Shown: positions 1 through 6,140, counted from the stretch's first letter. The stretch is DNA of 6,665 nt from Desulfobulbaceae bacterium (GCA_027067035.1 JAMOMO010000404.1:1-6665), one strand, 5' to 3'. The notes: a model not told the origin generated them from the sequence alone. Numbers and translations: made by a program.

Positions 1-19
1 CAAACGGTGAGAGCACACC

Positions 20-24
20 GGAGG
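20..24 (+). promoter_or_regulatory. Ribosome binding site deciding the napG start
   Basis: GGAGG lies six bases before the GTG at 31. The earlier in-frame GTG at 7 has no such site visible within the window, so GTG 31 is the preferred start. Confidence 0.6.
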
Positions 25-30
25 TCTTTG

Positions 31-642
31 GTGGCAGAACAAAAAAACAGGTTCCCTTTGAAGAGACGTGAATTTGTAAAAATTGCTGTCTCTTTTCTTC
101 CGGCAGCATTTCTGCTCCCTGCAACAGCCAGGGCAATGGCCCTGGTGAGGTCACCGGTGCGTGTCAACCGTCTCCGTCCACCAGGGGCAGTGCCGGAGGA
201 AATATTTGCCGGAAAGTGCATTCGCTGCGGCCGTTGTGTGGAGGTGTGTCCGTATCGTTCCATTGAACTGCTGGATATCCGGGCGGGTGTTTTCGCAGGC
301 ACGCCAATTATCAGGGCAGAGGAAATTCCATGTTACCTCTGCATGAAATGCACACAAGTGTGTCCCACCGGCACCCTTCAAAAAATCTCCCAGGAAAAAA
401 CACGTATGGGGCTTGCCGTGGTGAACCGTCATCTTTGTTATACCTGGCAGAGTATGACCATCTGCAGGACCTGCTTTGATGTCTGCCCGTTTAAAGAGAA
501 AGCCATCACCCTTGATCAGTTACGCCCTGTTATCATGGAAGAGTACTGTGTCGGATGTGGAATATGCAGCCACGCCTGTCCCGTGACTGCAGCAGACGGG
601 ATGAAAGCCGTGACCATTGAGCCGATTTATTCATGGGAGTAG
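31..642 (+). CDS. napG: NapG-type Tat-exported ferredoxin with four [4Fe-4S] clusters
   Basis: Electron-transfer protein of the NapG/MauM family. In nap systems it works with membrane NapH to carry electrons from the quinol pool to periplasmic nitrate reductase. From GTG 31 it has 203 residues, somewhat shorter than E. coli NapG (about 230). Residues 11-17 read KRREFVK, a twin-arginine motif, followed by a hydrophobic stretch and an ATARA cleavage-like site near residue 35. The sequence LRPPGAVPEEIFAGKCIRCG matches the NapG N-terminal region closely. Four cysteine groups are visible: C63/66/69/73, C101/104/107/111, C136/145/148/152 (the long first spacing is NapG-like) and C173/176/179/183. 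A start at GTG 7 (211 residues) is possible. A TGA at 8-10 in another frame could end the preceding gene. The stop is five bases before napH, so the two genes are probably one operon. Related NapG-like proteins can serve other periplasmic oxidoreductases, so the exact partner is inferred. Confidence 0.88.
   Translation: MAEQKNRFPLKRREFVKIAVSFLPAAFLLPATARAMALVRSPVRVNRLRPPGAVPEEIFAGKCIRCGRCVEVCPYRSIELLDIRAGVFAGTPIIRAEEIPCYLCMKCTQVCPTGTLQKISQEKTRMGLAVVNRHLCYTWQSMTICRTCFDVCPFKEKAITLDQLRPVIMEEYCVGCGICSHACPVTAADGMKAVTIEPIYSWE
635..639 (+). promoter_or_regulatory. Ribosome binding site deciding the napH start
   Basis: GGGAG sits eight bases before the ATG at 648 and inside the end of napG. The alternative ATG at 633 has only weak purine-rich sequence upstream, so 648 is preferred. 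Confidence 0.5.
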
Positions 643-647
643 GTCCA

Positions 648-1487
648 ATGCCGCAACAGAGGAGAACAATTCATAGCAAGAGACTGTTTGTCCTTGCATG
701 CGCTTTTTTTCTTATCCTCATAAATCCCTTTTTGAACTTTTATCTTGAGTGGAACGTTATTCAAGGCTGGTATCAGTCGTTTGGGGTTGGAAAGCTCTGG
801 TTTGTATCGCCCCTTGAAGGGCTGGAGAGTCTTTTGGTATCAAAACAGATATACTGGCCGACCCTCATTGGAATGCTGCTCCCTGTGTGTCTTGCTGCTC
901 TTCTGGGGTCTGTTTACTGCAGCTGGCTGTGTCCCATAAGTTTTTTCTGTGAGATCCTCGATTATCTGAAAAAGAAAGTCACCGGGAGAAAATGGTTGAA
1001 AGACCGGCTTCTTTTGTCTCGGAGAATTCTCTGGTATGTGCTTGTTGCAGAAATTCTGCTGAGCATGATTCTGGCAGCTCCGATTTTTGTCTTTGTCTCA
1101 CCGCCGGGACTTGTCGGGCGGGAAATCATGACTGCCGTGTTTTTTCATACTCTGGCTCTGGAGGGTGTTATTGTTCTTCTGGTTTTTGCCATGAATCTGT
1201 TTAGCAGGCGTCTGTACTGCCGCTATTTCTGTCCTCTCGGGGCGACGCTGAACATCATCGGTGCAAAGCGAAAACTGAAGGTGGTGCAGGATATTACCCG
1301 ATGTACGGATTGTGGTCTCTGTGATCGTATCTGCCCGCTGGGCCTGAGTCCGTCCAAAGGGATGGCAGAGTCGATCTACTGCTGGAACTGTGGAGAGTGC
1401 ACCACGGTCTGTAAGGCGGATGCCCTGAATTATTGCTGGGAGACAGGCGACTGGAGGGCTCAGGAGCGGCTTTCCGGGGAGTGCTGA
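648..1487 (+). CDS. napH: NapH-type membrane polyferredoxin (quinol dehydrogenase subunit)
   Basis: Integral inner-membrane iron-sulfur protein of the NapH/MauN family. In nap systems it takes part in quinol oxidation and passes electrons to NapG. From ATG 648 it has 279 residues, close to the family's usual length. Four hydrophobic segments are visible, at about residues 12-31, 70-90, 125-150 and 160-183. Two CxxxCP motifs (C91/C95 and C191/C195) follow the second and fourth segments, as expected for NapH. The C-terminal domain holds two [4Fe-4S] motifs: C219/222/225/229 followed by Pro, and C245/248/251/255, the latter followed by Lys instead of Pro. Starting at ATG 633 would add five residues and overlap napG by ten bases. 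The tight spacing implies co-transcription with napG. In the napCMADGH arrangement known from Desulfovibrio, G and H are the last two genes, which fits this layout because the next gene is convergent. Other NapH/MauN paralogues exist, so the link to nitrate is inferred. Confidence 0.88.
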   Translation: MPQQRRTIHSKRLFVLACAFFLILINPFLNFYLEWNVIQGWYQSFGVGKLWFVSPLEGLESLLVSKQIYWPTLIGMLLPVCLAALLGSVYCSWLCPISFFCEILDYLKKKVTGRKWLKDRLLLSRRILWYVLVAEILLSMILAAPIFVFVSPPGLVGREIMTAVFFHTLALEGVIVLLVFAMNLFSRRLYCRYFCPLGATLNIIGAKRKLKVVQDITRCTDCGLCDRICPLGLSPSKGMAESIYCWNCGECTTVCKADALNYCWETGDWRAQERLSGEC

Positions 1488-1500
1488 CTGGCCACCCTGA

Positions 1501-1848
1501 TTACTGTACCTTCATGGTGTCCTCTTCATCAATGAAATGAGGGATTTTGTGCTCCTTTTCTTTTTCTTTAAGCATCTCCCTTGCCTCATCCTCACTGATT
1601 CCAAGACTCCTGGCGAGGTCGACAACCGAGTAACATGGCTGCCCGTCAGGTGCGTATCCTTTTGCCTGAAGCTCAGGAAAGCATTCGTGTGTTGCTGTCC
1701 CGGATGAATGTAAAAGCAACTCTCTTATGGTGTCAGGGCCGTAAAGCATAAGCCATTCAACGGCCTCTGCCCAGAGTTTTGAGTCCACGGTCGGGTGTTG
1801 CAGTACCTTTAATGCTGATTGAAGGTCCCAGCTCTCTTTCAGTTCCAT
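1501..1848 (-). CDS. Small acidic protein of unknown function with a possible HTH segment
   Basis: I do not recognise this family. From the ATG at 1848 it encodes 115 residues; an ATG at 1866 would give 121. The 1848 start has AGGA about 11 bases upstream, while 1866 has no evident ribosome site, though it lies only about 22 bases after the predicted transcription start. The protein is soluble and largely helical, with no signal peptide or membrane segment. Residues about 73-97 (YSVVDLARSLGISEDEAREM and onward) resemble a helix-turn-helix or coiled segment, and the end is very charged (EKEKEHK, DEED). There are only two cysteines, with no metal motif. It is convergent with napH, with 13 bases between the stops and no terminator hairpin visible. 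It is divergent from the SPFH gene, with which it shares an overlapping promoter. A regulatory role is conceivable but is only a guess. The reading frame is credible because of its promoter, composition and lack of a competing ORF. Confidence 0.7.
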   Translation of the reverse strand: MELKESWDLQSALKVLQHPTVDSKLWAEAVEWLMLYGPDTIRELLLHSSGTATHECFPELQAKGYAPDGQPCYSVVDLARSLGISEDEAREMLKEKEKEHKIPHFIDEEDTMKVQ

Positions 1849-1875
1849 GACGAGTGTATTCCTCATTAATTACTT

Positions 1876-1902
1876 TTGTCTTTTCCAGGCATGTACTATA
1901 AT
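1876..1902 (+). promoter_or_regulatory. Predicted sigma-70 promoter for the SPFH gene
   Basis: A perfect -10 hexamer TATAAT lies at 1897-1902. The best -35 is TTGTCT at 1876-1881 (4 of 6 matches) with a short 15-base spacer. The start would be near 1909, giving a leader of about 97 bases. The -10 overlaps the minus-strand -10 at 1895-1900. Confidence 0.5.
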
Positions 1903-1923
1903 TCCCATCATATGAAGATGCAA
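1895..1923 (-). promoter_or_regulatory. Predicted sigma-70 promoter for the 1501-1848 gene
   Basis: Read on the minus strand, TTGCAT (1923-1918) and TATAGT (1900-1895) are separated by 17 bases, a good sigma-70 match. Transcription would begin near 1888, about 20 bases before the ATG at 1866 and 40 before the ATG at 1848. Confidence 0.5.
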
Positions 1924-1992
1924 TATGATCTTGAATTCTGCAGGCTCATGAAACGGTCCGGTCGTGCTGCAGGAGTCATCTCTAAAAGGGAA

Positions 1993-1998
1993 GAGGAG
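1993..1998 (+). promoter_or_regulatory. Ribosome binding site deciding the SPFH start
   Basis: GAGGAG ends seven bases before the ATG at 2006. A longer frame opens at GTG 1964, but it lacks such a site and would put 14 unrelated basic residues before the conserved start. Confidence 0.7.
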
Positions 1999-2005
1999 AG
2001 TTGAA

Positions 2006-3133
2006 ATGGTGAATCAATTTGGCAGTGCAGTCTTTCTGGAAAACATAGAGTGGTTTGATGAAACCGGTGAAGAACTGGTTCATCGTCTTCCGGAGAGTGG
2101 TTCTGGCGAGATTAAGTGGGGTGCACAGCTCACGGTCCGTGAGAGTCAGGCGGCTGTTCTTTTTTACAAGGGAAAGGCCTGTGATGCATTTGGTCCCGGG
2201 CGTCACACTCTTAAAACAGGTAACCTTCCGATCTTAACCAAGATTCTCTCGGTTCCATGGCGTGGCAGCAGCCCCCTTCGTGCCGAAGTGTATATGGTTA
2301 ATCTGAAATATTTTACAAACCTGAAGTGGGGAACCAGGAGCCCGGTTGCATTTAAGGACAGTGAACTGGGCCTTATCCGGCTTCGTGCCCATGGCGTATT
2401 TAATATTCAGATTGTTCAGCCGGTGCTCTTTATCAACTCTCTGGTCGGGACCATGGGGAAATTTACCACAGACAATGTGTCGGGGTATCTCAAGCAGGTC
2501 ATTGTCTCCCGGTTCAATGATTATCTTGGTGAAACACTCGATACCATCCTGAATCTTGCCGGTCAGTTTGATGAACTCTCCATGGAACTGCAGAAACGAC
2601 TGGTCGGTGACTTCTCCCACTTTGGACTCCACCTCAGCCATCTCTACATCACTTCCATCACCCCCCCTGAAGAGGTGCAGAAGGCCATTGATGACAAGAG
2701 CAGACTCAGTGTCATAAACGACATGGATAAATTTGTGAAAATGAAGGCTGCCATGGCCATGGAAAAGGCTGCGGAAAATCAGGGTGAGGCTGGAGCCGGT
2801 ATGGGGCTGGGCATGGGAATGATGATGCCAGCCATGTTTGGAGCAGCTTCAAATACCGGTACCGTCGGGTCAAAAGCTGCAAAGACTGTTTCCTGTCCGG
2901 ATTGCCAGAATCAGATCCCCGAGGATGCCAGATTCTGTCCCATTTGCGGGCATCAGCAGCTTGTATTCAGTCAATGTTCCAACTGTGGCAAAAACCTTGC
3001 TCCAAATGCCAGGTTCTGTTCCAAATGCGGCCAGTCAACAAGTGATAAACCGGCCATCGTTCTCTGTCCCGCATGCCATGAGGAGAACATGCCGGGAGCG
3101 ATGTTCTGCAATCAGTGTGGCCAGAGGCTGTAG
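2006..3133 (+). CDS. SPFH-domain protein with three C-terminal zinc ribbons (YdjI/COG4260 type)
   Basis: Stomatin/prohibitin-like (SPFH) protein, a family that forms membrane-associated scaffolds and responds to envelope stress. The closest known type is B. subtilis YdjI. From ATG 2006 it has 375 residues. Residues 1-30 (FLENIEWFDETGEELVHRLP) and the region to about 230 match the SPFH part: QAAVLFYKGKACDAFGPGRH, then the beta/alpha core ending in ITSITPPEEVQKAIDDKS. A short Ala/Glu helix (about 231-260) leads to a Gly/Met-rich hinge (GAGMGLGMGMMMP, about 263-275). Three tandem zinc ribbons follow, each CxxC-x10-CxxC: C297/300/311/314, C324/327/338/341 and C354/357/368/371. There is no N-terminal membrane helix, so membrane attachment would be peripheral or through a partner, as reported for YdjI with YdjG/YdjH. 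It is followed by another zinc-ribbon gene, suggesting the two act together. The SPFH and zinc-ribbon assignment is firm; the cellular role is inferred. Confidence 0.85.
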   Translation: MVNQFGSAVFLENIEWFDETGEELVHRLPESGSGEIKWGAQLTVRESQAAVLFYKGKACDAFGPGRHTLKTGNLPILTKILSVPWRGSSPLRAEVYMVNLKYFTNLKWGTRSPVAFKDSELGLIRLRAHGVFNIQIVQPVLFINSLVGTMGKFTTDNVSGYLKQVIVSRFNDYLGETLDTILNLAGQFDELSMELQKRLVGDFSHFGLHLSHLYITSITPPEEVQKAIDDKSRLSVINDMDKFVKMKAAMAMEKAAENQGEAGAGMGLGMGMMMPAMFGAASNTGTVGSKAAKTVSCPDCQNQIPEDARFCPICGHQQLVFSQCSNCGKNLAPNARFCSKCGQSTSDKPAIVLCPACHEENMPGAMFCNQCGQRL

Positions 3134-3198
3134 TCTTTTCAGGGTATGAATAATCTTCAATCTGAAAATGATGCCAACCGGACCGCCAACGAACTCCC

Positions 3199-4446
3199 AT
3201 GGACCTGACTATTCAGCAGAACTGCCCCTCCTGTGGTGCTGAGATCGAACTGCATGAAGCGGATCGCCTGATTCGCTGTCCCTACTGTGACGTTCAGAAT
3301 TTCATGGTCAGCAGGGGGGTACTGCGCTTTATCCTCCCTGACAAGGCGCCGAAACATATTAATCGGCGTGACATGTTCTATGCCCCGTACCTCCGTTTCA
3401 AGGGCAATATCTACTACTGCAAGGGAAAGTTTCAGAAGTATAAGCTGGTTGACACAACTCAGCAGGGGATGAACACCGGTGTTCTGCCGCCTTCCCTCGG
3501 GCTGAGACCACAGGCCATGCCTGTTTCTCTGGTCACTGCCGACATTGAGGGAGTGTTTCTGCGTCAGACCGTGAAGGCACGGACTCTTCTGGAACGGGCT
3601 GCCCAGCTTACGGTTATTGACTCTGAAAATATCAGGGCTCCTTTTTATCACAGGGCCTACATCGGAGAAACCTTGAGCTGTATATACCTGCCGCTCTACA
3701 TTGAAGATGGTGTTCTTTTTGATGCGGTCACCAACAAGGCCCTTGCCAGTGGCGGATCCTCTGAAAACATGGCTTCCAGAGGAGAGAGGTATCGGCGGTC
3801 GTGGACCCCTCATTTTCTGGCAACCCTCTGTCCCCGCTGTGGTGACGCCCTGGAGGGTGAGCGGGACAGCCTTGTGCTTTCATGTCATAACTGCCACTCT
3901 TCCTGGGAGGAGAGGCGGGGAGATTTCCGCTCCATTGACTGGGAATGTGTGAACGGTGGAAGCAACACTGTTTATCATCTTCCCTTCTGGAAACTCCAGG
4001 TACGTTCCACCGGGAAAGACATGGAGAGCTTTGCTGATTTCCTGCGGGTAACCAATCAGCCCCGGGTGATCATGGCCAGACACAGAACGATGAATCTGAT
4101 CTTCTGGATTCCTGCCTTTAAACTGCGCCCGTCCACCTTCCTGCGACTTGGCAGGACGGCAACACTTTCCCAGGAAAAGATTCCCCGGGGGAAAGCTGAA
4201 ATGGGAAAGAATATGCACCCTGTAACCCTGCAGCGTAAAGAAGCTGTTCAGGCCTTAAAGAGCGTGATTGCAGCTGCAGCTCTCAATAAGAGGAAACTGC
4301 TTCCGGTCCTGCCTGAAATGAGTCTTCATCCCATCTCCACGGTACTGAGCTATCTCCCCTTTGTTGATCAGGGGCATGACTTTGTACAGGAACAGACCGG
4401 AATTTCGGTTGCAAAGTCTGTCCTTCGTTTCGGCCGGAAGTTATAA
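3199..4446 (+). CDS. Double zinc-ribbon protein, probable partner of the SPFH protein
   Basis: The function is not recognised. The protein has 415 residues. An N-terminal zinc ribbon has C9/C12 and C27/C30 (CPSC, CPYC). A second zinc ribbon has C211/C214 and C229/C232 (CPRC, CHNC) with the same 14-residue loop. Each ribbon is followed by two short hydrophobic segments around a proline: YAPYLRF (61-67) and YLPLYIE (163-169), then HLPFWKL (260-266) and WIPAFKL (304-310). This suggests an internally duplicated architecture. No signal peptide or clear transmembrane helix is visible. It starts 65 bases after the SPFH stop, on the same strand. ATG 3199 is the only ATG in frame after a stop at 3169, but it has no Shine-Dalgarno sequence. 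A 20-codon ORF (3146-3208) runs across it, so translation may be coupled. Zinc-ribbon proteins accompany SPFH proteins elsewhere (for example YdjG beside YdjI in B. subtilis), though YdjG has membrane helices and this one does not. Automated annotation sometimes labels such ribbons as primosomal-helicase-like; nothing here supports helicase activity. Confidence 0.8.
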   Translation: MDLTIQQNCPSCGAEIELHEADRLIRCPYCDVQNFMVSRGVLRFILPDKAPKHINRRDMFYAPYLRFKGNIYYCKGKFQKYKLVDTTQQGMNTGVLPPSLGLRPQAMPVSLVTADIEGVFLRQTVKARTLLERAAQLTVIDSENIRAPFYHRAYIGETLSCIYLPLYIEDGVLFDAVTNKALASGGSSENMASRGERYRRSWTPHFLATLCPRCGDALEGERDSLVLSCHNCHSSWEERRGDFRSIDWECVNGGSNTVYHLPFWKLQVRSTGKDMESFADFLRVTNQPRVIMARHRTMNLIFWIPAFKLRPSTFLRLGRTATLSQEKIPRGKAEMGKNMHPVTLQRKEAVQALKSVIAAAALNKRKLLPVLPEMSLHPISTVLSYLPFVDQGHDFVQEQTGISVAKSVLRFGRKL

Positions 4447-4506
4447 GGACACGAGTGGAACAATAATTGCCCCTGAACAGAAGGCGGCCTGTGCAATGGT
4501 GAGTAG

Positions 4507-5016
4507 ATGATAAATCATGAACAATATATGGAAACGGCGTTACAGCAGGCCAGGGAAGCTCTGGCGCAGGGGCAGTTTCCGGTGGGGGCGGTTTTTGTCT
4601 CTGCCGGTGAGGTGGTGGCAACAGGACAGCGGGCCCACAGCAGCGGAAAAGAGCAGGTTGTAAATGAAATTGACCATGCTGAGATTCTGGCACTGAGGAG
4701 TTTTCTGGCACAAGACACAGGGGTTGAGGCCGGCAGTATCGTGGTCTACAGTACCATGGAACCGTGTCTGATGTGCTATGCCACCATGATATTGAACGGT
4801 ATCAGGAATTTTGTGTATGCCTATGAAGATGTGATGGGGGGCGGCACCAACCTTCCCCTGGCACAGCTGCATCCCCTCTATTCCGAAATGCGGGTCAGCA
4901 TAACACCTGCAATACTGCGTGATGAGAGTCTTGAGCTGTTTCAGCGTTTTTTTTCCAACCCTGAAAATATCTACTGGAAAGAGTCGTTACTTGCCAATTA
5001 CACCCTGAGCCAGTAA
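4507..5016 (+). CDS. CDA-fold nucleoside/tRNA-type deaminase (TadA-like superfamily)
   Basis: Zinc-dependent hydrolytic deaminase of the cytidine/deoxycytidylate deaminase superfamily, 169 residues. FPVGAV (24-29) is the typical substrate-pocket strand. H57-A-E59 gives the zinc ligand and the proton-shuttling glutamate. E85-P86-C87-x-x-C90 gives the other two zinc ligands. Length and layout resemble TadA and guanine deaminases, so deamination of adenosine in tRNA, guanine or another base is possible. However, the residues before HAE (EID rather than the common TAH type) and the segment YEDVMGGGT after the PCxxC helix differ from classical TadA. The substrate is therefore unassigned and I give no tadA symbol. 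It starts 60 bases after the zinc-ribbon gene, preceded by GGTGAG only three bases before ATG, a weak ribosome site. It may be co-transcribed with the two upstream genes and is followed by a possible terminator. The T8 run at 4947-4954 is in frame. Confidence 0.85.
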   Translation: MINHEQYMETALQQAREALAQGQFPVGAVFVSAGEVVATGQRAHSSGKEQVVNEIDHAEILALRSFLAQDTGVEAGSIVVYSTMEPCLMCYATMILNGIRNFVYAYEDVMGGGTNLPLAQLHPLYSEMRVSITPAILRDESLELFQRFFSNPENIYWKESLLANYTLSQ

Positions 5017-5036
5017 GTTCCTTCTGGACCATTTCG

Positions 5037-5070
5037 GTGCCCTGGCCTGTATGAGCGCGGCACATTTTTT
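5037..5070 (+). terminator. Possible weak intrinsic terminator after the deaminase gene
   Basis: GTGCC (5037-5041) can pair with GGCAC (5059-5063), followed directly by A and six T. The stem is only five pairs and the loop is 17 bases, so strength is doubtful, but the position just after the stop codon and the T tract fit a terminator. Confidence 0.35.
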
Positions 5071-5096
5071 CAGTCTCAATTACCAACTTCAGAGCA

Positions 5097-6104
5097 ATGA
5101 CCTCACACGCACGCACAGTCGCCTTCCAGCCCGGAGAGCGCAATATCTTTTTCCATATCCTCACCGCCTGTAACCTTTCCTGCCGTCACTGTTACATCAA
5201 CAGTGAGCAGCATGGCACCACAACCCTTTCCGACGAGACAATGCTTACGTGGCTTGAACTCTTTGCCGATCCCGGGAAAAAAACCAATGTCATTTTTCTT
5301 GGTGGAGAGCCCACCATGCACCCTGGCCTCGTCCGTGGGATAGCACGGGCGAAAGAGCTGGGAATGGCGGTGACAGTGGATTCCAATGGGTACCTGTTTC
5401 ATGATATTCTGGAAAAGAGCAGCCCGGACCAGCTTGATTATTTGAGTTTCAGCCTTGACGGGCCGGATGCCGCAGTGAATGATCCCATTCGCGGAGAAGG
5501 TGTCTTTGAGGTCTGCAGTACGAATATGCGCAGGGCCGTGGCAAAAGGTTACAATGTCTCTGTGATATACACCGTCTCCAGTCTCAATATTGAGCATCTG
5601 CACCGCATGCTGCCCCTGTTGAAAGAAATTGGTGTCAAACGCTTTTTTATTCAGGTCATCGGGCTTCGTGGAAAACCTGCTCAGGAGAGTGCCGGTGACC
5701 AGGGCTGGCAGGTGAGCCCGGAACAGTGGCTGGCAACGGTACCCGGAGTTGCGGCAGAGGCGGCAAAAGAGGGGATTCATGTCACTTTTCCCAAGGTTTT
5801 TCTCGAGAGGCAGGAGACATTTGAGTGTGCGGGGCTGGTGACCGAGAATTTTTTTATTTTTCCCAACGGACGGGTGTACCGCTGTCCGCTCTGCGAGGAT
5901 TATCCCGTTCACGCCCTTGAAATACGAAATAATACTCTCCATAAAAATTCCGGCCTCACGGAAGACAGTTTTTTTCAGCTGAATATCGCGGAAGGCTGTG
6001 TCATGAATAAGCTGCTGCAGCCTGATACCATAGAATATGACGCAAATGCCGTGCCGAAACACCGAATCTCCTGCTGTCTCCTGAAACAGGAAATACTGCC
6101 CTGA
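5097..6104 (+). CDS. Radical SAM enzyme with a reduced SPASM/twitch-like C-terminal domain
   Basis: Radical S-adenosylmethionine protein of 335 residues; the substrate is unknown. C25-x3-C29-x2-C32 (CNLSCRHC) binds the catalytic [4Fe-4S] cluster. GGEP at 69-72 is the SAM-contacting glycine motif. VDSNGY (94-99) and FSLDGP (118-123) are typical later strands of the partial TIM barrel. The C-terminus has C244-x13-G-x4-C263, the opening of a SPASM motif, then C266, C301, C326 and C327. The standard Cx2Cx5Cx3C part is missing, so it probably holds one auxiliary cluster (twitch-like) or an atypical site. SPASM relatives modify peptides, activate sulfatases or take part in haem/cofactor synthesis (AhbC/AhbD, PqqE, MoaA-like), and none can be chosen from sequence alone. 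No precursor peptide gene is obvious beside it. ATG 5097 is the only in-frame ATG after a stop at 5052, and its ribosome site (AGAG, two bases before) is poor. It is separated from the deaminase by 80 bases. Confidence 0.87.
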   Translation: MTSHARTVAFQPGERNIFFHILTACNLSCRHCYINSEQHGTTTLSDETMLTWLELFADPGKKTNVIFLGGEPTMHPGLVRGIARAKELGMAVTVDSNGYLFHDILEKSSPDQLDYLSFSLDGPDAAVNDPIRGEGVFEVCSTNMRRAVAKGYNVSVIYTVSSLNIEHLHRMLPLLKEIGVKRFFIQVIGLRGKPAQESAGDQGWQVSPEQWLATVPGVAAEAAKEGIHVTFPKVFLERQETFECAGLVTENFFIFPNGRVYRCPLCEDYPVHALEIRNNTLHKNSGLTEDSFFQLNIAEGCVMNKLLQPDTIEYDANAVPKHRISCCLLKQEILP

Positions 6105-6140
6105 AGAACGTCCCCGTGGAAAACAGCGGTGAATTGTGTC

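Noticed and set aside
1480..1510. Terminator between the convergent napH and 1501-1848 genes
   Set aside because: Only three-pair stems could be formed and no T tract is present on either strand.
1938..1973. Direct repeat CTGCAGG at 1938-1944 and 1967-1973 as an operator
   Set aside because: Seven bases, palindromic core common by chance, no further symmetry around it.
3157..3813. Antisense open frame of 218 codons opposite the zinc-ribbon gene
   Set aside because: The + strand protein has paired CxxC ribbons and a consistent frame to 4446; the antisense product has no recognisable feature.
4496..4510. Four-codon ORF overlapping the deaminase start as ATGA
   Set aside because: Too short to distinguish from chance, though it fits the pattern of coupling ORFs.
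4947..4954. T8 run in the deaminase gene as a frameshift
   Set aside because: The frame stays open and the protein length is normal on both sides, so no frameshift is indicated.
5051..5173. Forty-codon + strand ORF overlapping the radical-SAM start
   Set aside because: It overlaps the radical-SAM coding region by 77 bases, starts inside the possible terminator loop and has no ribosome site; likely chance.
5103..6062. Long antisense open frame (319 codons, - strand) opposite the radical-SAM gene
   Set aside because: The + strand frame carries all radical-SAM motifs; the antisense translation shows no coherent domain, and no promoter or ribosome site was seen for it.
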